Shown here piece after piece: positions 43,393-50,550 of a DNA stretch of 64,000 nucleotides. This DNA is from Desertimonas sp963772825 (lineage in GTDB: Bacteria > Actinomycetota > Acidimicrobiia > Acidimicrobiales > Ilumatobacteraceae): positions 33,264 through 97,263 of the forward strand of contig CAVYYX010000023.1 of NCBI GenBank assembly GCA_963772825.1. The letters are read 5' to 3'. The first letter of the stretch is position 1. Each line of letters begins with the position of its first letter. The notes below the pieces were generated by a model. It was not told the DNA's origin. It was given only the letters and a program-made list of their open reading frames with translations, and did not search any database. Made by a program: the position numbers and the translations under genes.

Positions 43393-43545
43393 CGATGTCT
43401 AGTCGAGCGCGGCTGCGGGGTACGGAGTCGGCCCCGGGCACATATCCAATCCCGCCTGGTCTGCGGCGATACGCAGGCGAACGGCCCCGTGTCGGCGGAC
43501 GCGGGGCCGTTGCGCGTAGCGCTACCGATCGGCAGTTCGGTGCGG
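43393..43545 (+). ncRNA. Structured-RNA candidate, copy 1
   Basis: About 150 bp closely match 46747-46888. Conserved blocks: CGCGGC..GGGGTAC, CCGGGCAC..AATCCCGCC, CTGCGGCGATA..GCAGG, and a long terminal hairpin AACGGCCCCG/CGGGGCCGTT (43480-43511) followed by GCGCG. The hairpin differs from copy 2 by a paired C-G to T-A change. I do not recognise the family. The strand follows from the hairpin lying at the 3' end and is not proven; there is no T-run. Confidence 0.5.
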
Positions 43546-43674
43546 TCAACTTCGTTGAAAGGCAAGAGCGCTAGACGCACAACGGCCGCGACTGGAGTCA
43601 AGGGCCGCTGCTGCCGATCGTCGATGTGTGTTCGTGAGTTCAAGCCGGACTTCGTTTGCCCGTGAACGTGTGAT

Positions 43675-43869
43675 TCAGAGCGCACTCAGCCGATCACGCA
43701 CGGCTTCCTCCGTCTCACCTGTGCGAGTCTTGATTCGGCCGACCATCTCGTCATACTTGCCTTCGGCGACGTCGCAATCGTCGTCGGTCATCTGACCCCA
43801 GGTCTGCTTGACCTTGCCCTTGAACTGATCCCAGCGCCCGTCCCACTTCTTCTGCCAACTGTTATCCAT
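43675..43869 (-). CDS. CsbD family stress protein
   Basis: 64 residues; ATG 43869 with AAGGAGG at eight bases. The CsbD fold is clear: WQKKWDGRWDQFKGKVKQTWGQMTDDD, then EGKYDEMVGRIKTRTGET. CsbD proteins are small, abundant under general stress (SigB-type control in Bacillus), with no known mechanism. It opens a cluster of stress-type genes. The 284 bp upstream have no other gene. Confidence 0.92.
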   Translation of the reverse strand: MDNSWQKKWDGRWDQFKGKVKQTWGQMTDDDCDVAEGKYDEMVGRIKTRTGETEEAVRDRLSAL

Positions 43870-44153
43870 GAGTTCCTCCTTCGGTTTTGCGACCGTTGAA
43901 TTTGCAACGACCCCCGCACCCCTCCGATTGCGAGGGCCGTTGCCCTCTCCGAGGTCGTCGCGCCCGCACCGCCGTGATGGCAACGGCGCCCCAGCGGCAT
44001 TGGATACATCGAGGCAGCTCGACGTCTCGTTTGCTGTGTTGTCACTCGCCGACGTCATTGTCGACGGTGATCTTCTGTTTGGCAGGCTCCAACGGCCGCC
44101 GCGGTTGGTTGCTGGCATGAGTTCCCCACCGCTCGACGTCACAAACCTAGTCG
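43870..44153. other. Upstream region of csbD, no gene seen
   Basis: About 280 bp between two minus-strand genes. It should carry the csbD promoter. I see GTTGCAAATTCAACGG at about 43900 on the minus strand but no clear SigB-like -10/-35 pair. Confidence 0.35.
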
Positions 44154-44522
44154 TCACAAAATTCTGCGCACCTCGGAACATCGTCCTACCATGCCTGTCG
44201 CGCTACTTACCGACGGGCGACGTTCGACGGTTGTTTCGTCGACGAGTTTGTCGACGACGCGTTGCTCCACCGGTTCCTCTTCGGCTCGTGTCGCCTCCTC
44301 GTCCTGGCGGACTTCGACGCGGGCCGCCTGCCACGCCGACCAGTGACCCGACACGAGCGCCCACAGCGACAGCGCCGCCACGTAGGTGACCGAGGAGATC
44401 CAGCCGGTGATGAGCGACACCGGGATCATCACGATCCAGAACACGGTGAGCCAGCCGTTGACCCGGCGCATGAACACGGGATCGCCCTGGATCGACGCCC
44501 ACAAGGATCGAACAACGTTCAT
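44154..44522 (-). CDS. Small two-TM membrane protein
   Basis: 122 residues. ATG 44522 overlaps the DUF2188 stop by ATGA. Two helices: WLTVFWIVMIPVSLITGW and SVTYVAALSLWALVSGHW, then a charged tail (VEVRQDEEATRAEEEPVEQR). Last gene of a three-gene coupled set. No known function; the PVS-rich first helix is typical of stress-linked small membrane proteins. Confidence 0.75.
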   Translation of the reverse strand: MNVVRSLWASIQGDPVFMRRVNGWLTVFWIVMIPVSLITGWISSVTYVAALSLWALVSGHWSAWQAARVEVRQDEEATRAEEEPVEQRVVDKLVDETTVERRPSVSSATGMVGRCSEVRRIL

Positions 44523-44760
44523 TGATCGGCGTCACCTGTCGATGAATCCGGGAGGGTCCTGTAGCTGGTGCGCTGCTCGATCGTCCCGTCGGCGTCGTGC
44601 ACGATGTGCTCGGTCTCTCCTCCTTGGCCCGCTCACGCCCGGCGGCTTCGGCCTCCGGCTTCGTCGAGTGCGGATCGCGGGCTCGCGGCCACCCGTCGCA
44701 AACGTTCGCCCAGCCGTCGTCACGACACACGGTGTGAATCGCCGATTGAAACGCGCTCAT
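44519..44760 (-). CDS. DUF2188 protein, frame broken by one base
   Basis: ATG 44760 gives MSAFQSAIHTVCRDDGWANV and HSTKPEAEAAGRERAKEE, the DUF2188 start. The frame as written then goes wrong (RPSTSCTTPTG), while the next frame gives ETEHIVHDADGTIEQRTSY and ends in a TGA (44519-44521) overlapping the next ATG. Length is one base short of whole codons, so one base is missing near 44640. DUF2188 proteins are small and stress-linked, with no known role. Confidence 0.75.
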
Positions 44761-44870
44761 ACGCCGCGCCGCATGAGCAGTAGGACGACCAGGATGATCA
44801 GGATCACGAGAATGACGCCGCCGCCGATGTAGATGCCGTCAGCCAAGATGGTTGCGAGTGATGCGTTCAT
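44757..44870 (-). CDS. 37-residue single-pass membrane peptide
   Basis: ATG 44870, TGA 44757-44759 overlapping the DUF2188 ATG as ATGA. Almost all of the chain is one TM helix (GGGVILVILIILVVLLLMRRGV). First gene of the coupled set, similar in style to DUF3309-type peptides. Confidence 0.7.
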   Translation of the reverse strand: MNASLATILADGIYIGGGVILVILIILVVLLLMRRGV

Positions 44871-44932
44871 AGCGGGCGCTTCCATACCCGTCCGGCACGC
44901 CGGGCAAACGCTGCGGGCGTCTGATCGAAGCC

Positions 44933-44955
44933 AGCCGAGTCCGTCAGACTCGGCT
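44933..44955. promoter_or_regulatory. Perfect 9-bp inverted repeat between divergent stress genes
   Basis: AGCCGAGTC (44933-44941), loop CGTCA, GACTCGGCT (44947-44955). It lies in the 193-bp divergent region between the small membrane peptide operon (minus) and the PRC/DUF2382 gene (plus). It could be an operator or a hairpin. Confidence 0.5.
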
Positions 44956-45063
44956 CGTCAGCGGCCGATCACGTCTGGCGCTGGCGGATAGGCAGCCGCG
45001 CCGCCGGGTACTTGTCATAGAAGCGGCGGCGGCCGCAGTATCACAAGTGACAGGAGAGATTCC

Positions 45064-45831
45064 ATGGAGACGATCAACAGCTATGACGGCTGGATCGGCA
45101 CCGATGCCTACGACGTCAACGGCGACAAGATCGGTGCGATCGACGCCATCTACTACGACGACCAGACCGGTCGGCCCGAGTGGATGGCCGTTCGCACCGG
45201 CTTCTTCGGGTTGAACACCAGCTTCGCCCCGATCGCCGGAGCACCGGCTCGTGACGGCAAACTGCATCTGCCCTACACCAAGGATCAGGTCAAGGACGCC
45301 CCCAACGTCGCGCCCAACGGCCATCTCAGCGCCGGCGAGGAGCGCGACCTGTTCGAGCATTACGGCTTCGCCTGGGACGCTCGCGGTTACGGCGTCGGTG
45401 AGCGCTTCGACAGCGAATACGACGTGACCCAGCCGATGCGCAGTGAAGCAGAGGTCGCCGAGACGACGCGTTCGGAGGAGCAGTTGCGCGTCGGTACCGA
45501 GAACGTCGCCACCGGCAAGGCCCGTCTGCGCAAGTACGTCGTCACCGAGCACCAGAACGTCACCGTGCCGGTGACCCGTGAGGAGGTGCGTGTCGAGCGC
45601 GAGCCGATCACCAACGGTGAGGCCGACGACATCGGTGACGACGAGGCCGAGATCACCACCTACGCCGAGCGGCCGGTGGTGAGCAAGGAGAAGGTGGCCA
45701 AGGAGAAGCGTGCGTTTGGAGAAGGACATCGTCGACGGACGACCGAGACGGTGTCGGGCGAGGTCCGCAAGGAGCAGATCGAGGTCGAAGGCGACCTCGA
45801 GGAAACCACGACAGGGCGGGGGCGCAAGTGA
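45064..45831 (+). CDS. PRC-barrel and DUF2382 stress protein
   Basis: 255 residues; ATG 45064 with AGGAGAG upstream. PRC-barrel (about 8-80): WIGTDAYDVNGDKIGAID. DUF2382 (about 140-250): RSEEQLRVGTENVATGKARL and VTVPVTREEVRVEREPI. Within this domain residues about 216-226 read RAFGEGHRRRT, but the next frame there reads VRLEKDIVDG, the expected family sequence, after which the original frame resumes at TETVSGEVRKEQIE. This implies two compensating indels between 45711 and 45740. Such proteins are typical of general stress regulons; role unknown. The stop overlaps the next GTG. Confidence 0.8.
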   Translation: METINSYDGWIGTDAYDVNGDKIGAIDAIYYDDQTGRPEWMAVRTGFFGLNTSFAPIAGAPARDGKLHLPYTKDQVKDAPNVAPNGHLSAGEERDLFEHYGFAWDARGYGVGERFDSEYDVTQPMRSEAEVAETTRSEEQLRVGTENVATGKARLRKYVVTEHQNVTVPVTREEVRVEREPITNGEADDIGDDEAEITTYAERPVVSKEKVAKEKRAFGEGHRRRTTETVSGEVRKEQIEVEGDLEETTTGRGRK

Positions 45832-46152
45832 AGCGGCTACTAGTCATCCCGGCACTCGCTATCGCGTCGCTGAGCATTGCCACTCCGGGGGCAGCGACCA
45901 CTCCGCCGACCATCGAGGAGGAAGACTCCGGTCGAGGACGTCGGTGAGGAGATCGTCCCCGGTGGCGAGGACGACGACGACAGCGACAACACCGGTCTGT
46001 GGGGCTTGGTCGGCCTGCTCGGGTTGTTGGGCCTGGCCGGTCTGGCGGGACGTAGGCGTGTCGACACCGTCGCGGTAACTCCGCCGGTCGGTCCGGCCGC
46101 GCCGAGGACAGCCCCAGGCGCCACCGGGATCGTGGACTACGACGACCGCTGA
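45828..46152 (+). CDS. WGxxGxxG-type C-terminal anchor protein, frame broken once
   Basis: GTG 45828 overlaps the previous stop. A signal peptide (RLLVIPALAIASLSIATPGA) is followed by TPPTIEE, then the frame stops; shifting by one base at about 45925 continues TPVEDVGEEIVPGGEDDDD and NTGLWGLVGLLGLLGLAGL with RRR, a typical WGxxGxxG sorting-type tail, then a Pro-rich end. Length 325 bp, one base too many. Probably an exported membrane-anchored small protein. Confidence 0.7.
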
Positions 46153-46312
46153 TCCATTTCGCTCGGTCAGCGTCGACCAGCAGCGCGCAGCCCTCGCACC
46201 CTGGCATGCGGGGGCTGCTGCGCGTCTGGCCATATCGGCACGGCACCTGGGTGGTAGCGTCGTTTTTCGTCAGGTTGCTCGTCCCCGCCGGGCTGCGGAT
46301 GGGGGAGAGACG

Positions 46313-46675
46313 ATGACCGAGGACCTCGCCGACGACGGCGCTGTCCAGAAAGCCTCGTTCGCCGTGTATGCCGAGCCGCCGTGGCTCCTGCATCTGTCGG
46401 GCGAACTCGACCTGTGCAGCGCACCCGCACTGAGAATCGCGCTGGAGGGCCCGACCAGCCGCGGCGGCACCGTCGGGCTTGATCTTGCCGAACTCACGTA
46501 CATGGACTCGACCGGCATTCACGTGATCTTGAACACCGTTCATCTGCTCGGCGAACGTGGACGCGTCGTCTTGTATCACCCTGTGCCATTGGTTCGACGA
46601 CTCCTCGAGCTCTGTGGACTCGTCGGTATGATTGACATCAACGACGATCCGGAGTCTCTGCACGACTTGGATTGA
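46313..46675 (+). CDS. STAS-domain anti-sigma factor antagonist
   Basis: 120 residues; ATG 46313 with GGGGGAG upstream. The STAS fold is seen in LHLSGELDLCSAPALRIAL and LDLAELTYMDSTGIHVIL; Ser in MDSTGI is the residue phosphorylated by anti-sigma kinases of the RsbW/SpoIIAB type. Partner kinase and sigma genes are not adjacent. Presence within a stress gene cluster supports a role in a SigB/SigF-like switch. Confidence 0.88.
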   Translation: MTEDLADDGAVQKASFAVYAEPPWLLHLSGELDLCSAPALRIALEGPTSRGGTVGLDLAELTYMDSTGIHVILNTVHLLGERGRVVLYHPVPLVRRLLELCGLVGMIDINDDPESLHDLD

Positions 46676-46746
46676 CCAATTGAGTCCTGACTTCGCCTCG
46701 CGCCACGGGGGCCGACCTCGCGGGTGTTTCCTCCGGCGAAGCGAGT

Positions 46747-46888
46747 GCCTGACTATCGAACGCGGCCGTGGGGTACTGCTACGCCGCCGGGCACAATCAA
46801 TCCCGCCCGGCCTGCGGCGATAGCAGGCAACGGTCCCGTGGTCCGGGGGTGGACGCGGGACCGTTGCGCGTCGCGATCGATCGGCGGT
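46747..46888 (+). ncRNA. Structured-RNA candidate, copy 2
   Basis: Matches copy 1 (43393-43545). Hairpins CCGGGC/GCCCGG, CCTGC/GCAGG around GGCGATA, and the terminal AACGGTCCCG/CGGGACCGTT (46829-46865). GACTAT at 46751-46756 could be a -10. Lies between the STAS gene and a convergent small gene. Unknown family. Confidence 0.5.
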
Positions 46889-46894
46889 GCGCCG

Positions 46895-47080
46895 CTATCG
46901 CCGGGGGTACTCGAGGACGTACTCCTCGGTGATATGAGCTGTGGTCAGCGTCCCCCTGAATCCGTCTTTTTGGGCGACGTACCACTCGTCGGCGGTATCG
47001 AGCTTCGGGGCGAGGATCTCGATCACCACGCCAGTGCGTGTGTGACGCCACGTCTGTCGCACCTTCGGCTGCTCCGCCAT
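46895..47080 (-). CDS. Small hypothetical protein, 61 residues
   Basis: ATG 47080. WRHTRTGVVIEILAPK, DEWYVAQKDGFRGT and HITEEYVLEYPRR suggest a small SH3/KOW-like beta barrel. No ribosome site of note, but the residue pattern is good. Its 3' end is 7 bp from RNA candidate copy 2. Confidence 0.55.
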   Translation of the reverse strand: MAEQPKVRQTWRHTRTGVVIEILAPKLDTADEWYVAQKDGFRGTLTTAHITEEYVLEYPRR

Positions 47081-47207
47081 CTGGACAGCGGTACCCCTCT
47101 GGACGGTTTGCCATCCCTCGCTTGACCGTCACGTTTGGGTTTCATCGCGACGCGGTACTCGATGCCCAATGGACACCTACCACGTCGATCAACGCTGGAG
47201 AAGGACA

Positions 47208-47345
47208 ATGACCCTGCTCTTGCGGTTGGTAGCGTTGGTGGTGTTCCTCGCAGCCGTCATCGGCCTCGGCTGGGCGATGTTGGACTACATGATCAGCAAT
47301 CCACTGCCTTACCGCGATCCTGAAGCGATGCAAGCTGTCACATGA
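47208..47345 (+). CDS. 45-residue single-TM protein
   Basis: ATG 47208 with GGAGAAGG at four bases. LLLRLVALVVFLAAVIGLGWAML is one TM helix, then a short polar tail ending EAMQAVT. Too small for family assignment. Confidence 0.6.
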   Translation: MTLLLRLVALVVFLAAVIGLGWAMLDYMISNPLPYRDPEAMQAVT

Positions 47346-47927
47346 CCACGCCACGGCGGCCGACAATCTGATCCTCGCCGCTCCGGTTCATCGCTCGCCA
47401 GCACTGGGTACGGGATCGCCACCCCATGGCCCGAGGTATGGCGGCGTCGGCATCCGTCTCGTCCACACTGCCGGGCGAGACGGGTGCCGTCACGGCCCAC
47501 GCCGACGATCCTCGCCAATTCGTTGAGCGCCCGTCGCGCTCCCGTCCACGACGGGCCGAGGTCGTCGAGGATGCGGGCGATGGCGGCCCGCTCGGCGAGC
47601 AGGACAGTGCAGACGTCGAGCAGTATTCGCTCCGCGTCGGCACGAGTGAGCGAGTTCGGCGCACACCGCCCAGGGCAGGGGCCCCTGGGCGGGTGCAGCC
47701 AGCCGGGGAGACGGTGATGATTCCACCGACCCCGGCGACCTGCATGGTCAGCACAACTTGCCTGGCCGACGGACGTACTTCCGTTCGGTGTCGCTCCACA
47801 CAAGGTGAAACGGTTGACGCCGATACTCCGCCTCTTTCGGCGGCGGCTGGACTCCTCCAGCTTCGGCTGCGGGTTACGTCGGTCGTTCGGACCGAAATCT
47901 GACCGTCTACCTGCTGTGACGACTTGG
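47346..47927. other. Gap with a possible minus-strand gene remnant
   Basis: On the minus strand, about 47470-47660, a frame reads LTRADAERILLDVCTVLLAER and ARILDDLGPSWTGARRALNELA, similar to a fragment at 19.8-20 kb. Start and end are unclear and neighbouring frames carry other plausible pieces. I do not call a gene. The rest of the 580 bp shows nothing. Confidence 0.35.
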
Positions 47928-47998
47928 AGCGGGTGACGGGAATCGAACCCGCATAACCAGCTTGGAAGGCTGGGGCTCTACCATTGAGCTACACCCGC
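47928..47998 (-). tRNA. tRNA-Gly (anticodon UCC)
   Basis: Reading the minus strand from 47998: acceptor GCGGGTG/CACCCGC, D stem GCTC/GAGC, anticodon loop CTTCCAA (UCC), T loop TTCGAAT. 71 nt with discriminator T; the three next bases on the minus strand are CCA, so the tail is encoded. Confidence 0.95.
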
Positions 47999-48020
47999 GA
48001 GGCGGGTCAGGGTAGCGGTG

Positions 48021-49346
48021 TCACACAGCGGTGCTGCGGGCGTACAGGATCGAGAACGTCCCGAGGCCGGGTGTGGCCGGGTCGTCGACGAGGCCCACTA
48101 GCTGTAGCGGGGTCGTCCCGCTCCAGCTGCACGACAGACCGGTCGGCGGTGCCTGCCAGCGATAGCAGCCGAGGAACATCGCGTTGCGACCGTCCCACTG
48201 CGCGTCGGTGAGCAACTGGTCGAGCGATCCGACGCCGCTGCGTCCGCTGGTGGCGAAGCGACCCATCGCCGACAACAGCTCGTCGACCGATGTGAACCTG
48301 CGCGGACCGGACCCCGCCGGCGTCACCATCGTGAACGAACCCCGATCCGGGCAGCCGAGGTCGGCTGACAACGCGCGGGTCGTCTGGTCGCCGATCGAAC
48401 CGTCGACGGCGAGGCCCCGGGCCGCCTGGTAGTCGGTGACGACGGCGGCCATCTCGGCGTTCATCTGATCGGTCGGCTCGATCCACTGGCCGGTCAGGTG
48501 GATCAGGGCGAGGCGGATCGTCTGCAGCTCGGCGCTCGGTTCGGCGGGCGGGGCGGGTTCAGCGGGATCCGGAGCGGCGCTGAGCCACAGGTTGTCCCAC
48601 CGGAAGCACAGGGCGGCCGGTGTCACGCTGCGGCGGACGAGCTCGGCATCACGCCCGACGGCCAGCGTCGAGGCGACGGTCTGTTCGAACGCCGCGAGCT
48701 GCTCGTTCGAGGTGACGGCGAATCCATCCGGCGCGGCGGTGATCGTCTGGCGATTGATGACCGTGGCACAGCACGTCCCCGGCGGCGGAGCGGCGGCCGG
48801 CGACTCCAGCGTGAACTCGCGGCCATCGACGGCGACAACCCGGGTACCCGCGCCGAGATCACGCTCGGCGAGCGTCTCGATCCCCTCGGGTCCGGCGCGG
48901 ATCACGCTCGCCGTGAACTGAGTCCTCGCCCCACCCGCCGCGTGGCACGACAGGAAGGCGATGGCGAGCCCCTCGGCGGTGTCGAGGCCGACGACATCAT
49001 CGAGCACCACTCGGCTCGGTCCTTCGATCGTCGATCCGCCCACCAGCTGCACCGAGGAGTCGGTGCAGGGCGAGGCGTACGTCGCCTGAATCCAATTGAC
49101 GCCGGCGAGCCGGTCGGGGATTGTCGTCGTCGGCGCGATTGTCGTCGTCGGGGCGATGGATGTGCTGGCAGCGATGGTCGTCGAGGCGATGGTTGTCGGC
49201 GGGACAATTGTTGTGGTCGCTGTGACAGAGCTCGTCGTCGATGCCGTCGTCGTCGTCGATGCCGAGGATGCGCTCACCACTGCCGCGCTCAGGCCGGCCG
49301 CTGGCGCGACGGCCAGGACGATGGCGAAGAGCGACCTCGATCTCAC
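48021..49346 (-). CDS. Secreted protein with peptidoglycan-binding-like domain
   Basis: 441 residues. Signal peptide (about 1-27), then a Thr/Ser/Ala-rich linker (residues 28-80, repeats of STTIA and APTTTI). A middle domain of unknown type holds two Cys pairs. Near 290-335, TDYQAARGLAVDGSIGDQTTRAL is a PG_binding_1 motif. The C-terminus has FLGCYRWQAPPTGLSCSW. It is likely anchored to or bound at the cell wall. Monocistronic, divergent from the DUF4118 gene. Confidence 0.78.
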   Translation of the reverse strand: MRSRSLFAIVLAVAPAAGLSAAVVSASSASTTTTASTTSSVTATTTIVPPTTIASTTIAASTSIAPTTTIAPTTTIPDRLAGVNWIQATYASPCTDSSVQLVGGSTIEGPSRVVLDDVVGLDTAEGLAIAFLSCHAAGGARTQFTASVIRAGPEGIETLAERDLGAGTRVVAVDGREFTLESPAAAPPPGTCCATVINRQTITAAPDGFAVTSNEQLAAFEQTVASTLAVGRDAELVRRSVTPAALCFRWDNLWLSAAPDPAEPAPPAEPSAELQTIRLALIHLTGQWIEPTDQMNAEMAAVVTDYQAARGLAVDGSIGDQTTRALSADLGCPDRGSFTMVTPAGSGPRRFTSVDELLSAMGRFATSGRSGVGSLDQLLTDAQWDGRNAMFLGCYRWQAPPTGLSCSWSGTTPLQLVGLVDDPATPGLGTFSILYARSTAV

Positions 49347-49440
49347 GAGCCAGCGAGGCTAGCGACGCACCGCCGGGCAATTCCGGCATTCCAGGCATCG
49401 ACATCGTGTCCGTTGAGGCGGCATAGAGATTCCGCTGCGC

Positions 49441-49455
49441 CGCGTTGAGAACGCG
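49441..49455. promoter_or_regulatory. Inverted repeat before the kdp locus
   Basis: CGCGTT (49441-49446), spacer GAG, AACGCG (49450-49455), 12 bp before the ATG of the DUF4118 gene. A possible operator for the potassium locus. Confidence 0.4.
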
Positions 49456-49467
49456 TGAAGGCGAGCG

Positions 49468-50340
49468 ATGGCTGGCCACGGTGTCGCTACACCGGGACTC
49501 GTGAACAACGAGGCACGCTCCTCACAGCTGTTGTGGATCGCCATCGGAGGGGCCGCACCGATCGCCGTCGCCGCCGCCTTGGTGTCGCTGCGCGACCACC
49601 TGCTCAACGCCAACGTCGCCCTCGTCCTCGTGCTCGTCGTCGTCCTCGCCGCCGTAGGCGGTGGCCGCACCGCAGGAGCGGCCGCAGCGATGTCAGCGGC
49701 AGTGTCGTTCAACTTCTTCCACACCGTGCCGTACCTGACCCTGGAGATCGACTCCGCCGACGATGTCGAGACGACGCTGCTCTTGCTCGCCGTCGGCCTG
49801 GCGGTCGGGCAACTCGCAACGTTGCGTCGCCACCCCCTGCGGCGCGGCGAGAGTGTCTCCGACGAGATCCGCAGGATCCATCGTGTCGCCGTCGTCGGCG
49901 AGCCCGGTCGCCACACCTCGGAGGACACGATCATGGCTGCCCAGACCGAACTGTCCGAGCTGTTGTCGCTGCGAATCTGCCAGTTCGAGGCATTCCCGTT
50001 CAGCCGCCCATTGCCGCGGCTGGAGCGCAGCGGGGTCTTGTCGGTGATGGAGTACCGGGGACCTGACAATGGGTTCGCGCTTCCCGCCGACGGCGCCGAG
50101 CTCCCCGTGCTCGGGCGGGGCAACGTGCTCGGTCGCTTCGTGCTCGTGCCCGAGCCGGACACCACGGTGACTCTCGAGCAGCGAGTCGTCGCCATCGCCA
50201 TCGCCGACCAGGTCGGCGCCAACCTCGCTGATCCCGGTGTGTGGCCGGGGAACGCAGTGACAGGACCTGAACCGTCGCAAGACGTGACGGCGCGGCCCAC
50301 GTGGCCGGGGAACGAACTGAAAGGACTCTCGAATGGCTGA
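49468..50340 (+). CDS. DUF4118 membrane protein (KdpD-like sensor-domain protein without kinase)
   Basis: 290 residues; ATG 49468 with GAAGG upstream. The N-terminal half is the four-helix DUF4118 domain of KdpD: LLWIAIGGAAPIAVAAALV, ALVLVLVVVLAAVGGGRTAG, AAVSFNFFHTVPYLTL, LLLLAVGLAVGQLATL. The C-terminal half is a cytoplasmic GAF-like part. No histidine kinase motifs. It starts the kdp transcript and overlaps the next small ORF by 8 bp. It may sense K+ or turgor and modulate KdpD or KdpFABC. Confidence 0.78.
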   Translation: MAGHGVATPGLVNNEARSSQLLWIAIGGAAPIAVAAALVSLRDHLLNANVALVLVLVVVLAAVGGGRTAGAAAAMSAAVSFNFFHTVPYLTLEIDSADDVETTLLLLAVGLAVGQLATLRRHPLRRGESVSDEIRRIHRVAVVGEPGRHTSEDTIMAAQTELSELLSLRICQFEAFPFSRPLPRLERSGVLSVMEYRGPDNGFALPADGAELPVLGRGNVLGRFVLVPEPDTTVTLEQRVVAIAIADQVGANLADPGVWPGNAVTGPEPSQDVTARPTWPGNELKGLSNG

Positions 50341-50461
50341 CGTCGTGTTCGTCGCCCTCACCATCGCCTTCTTCGCCCTGTGCGCGCTCTACGTGCGCGG
50401 TCTCGACCGTCTCGTGCGGTCTGCCGAGGACGCCGATCAGGCGGGGGAGGCGACCCCGTGA
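50333..50461 (+). CDS. Small membrane peptide preceding kdpF
   Basis: 42 residues; ATG 50333, TGA overlapping the kdpF ATG. One TM helix (VVFVALTIAFFALCALYV) then a basic tail GLDRLVRSAED. Small ORFs of this kind precede kdpF in other actinobacteria. Possibly a Kdp accessory subunit. Confidence 0.7.
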   Translation: MADVVFVALTIAFFALCALYVRGLDRLVRSAEDADQAGEATP

Positions 50462-50550
50462 TGGGCGCCGACAACGTCATCGCCTTGATCGTCTCGTTGC
50501 TGGTCACCGCCTACCTGGTGGCCGCCCTCGTCTTCCCGGAGAGGTTTTAA
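50461..50550 (+). CDS. kdpF: K+-transporting ATPase subunit KdpF
   Basis: 29 residues, the usual KdpF size: MGADNVIALIVSLLVTAYLV and ending VFPERF. Single TM stabilising subunit. Starts inside the previous stop (ATGA-like) and its TAA is followed at once by the kdpA GTG. Confidence 0.88.
   Translation: MGADNVIALIVSLLVTAYLVAALVFPERF

Noticed and set aside
42996..43685. 229-codon minus-strand frame before the alpha/beta hydrolase
   Set aside because: Arg/Ser-rich without domain; overlaps the RNA candidate. Only its last 30 residues look protein-like.
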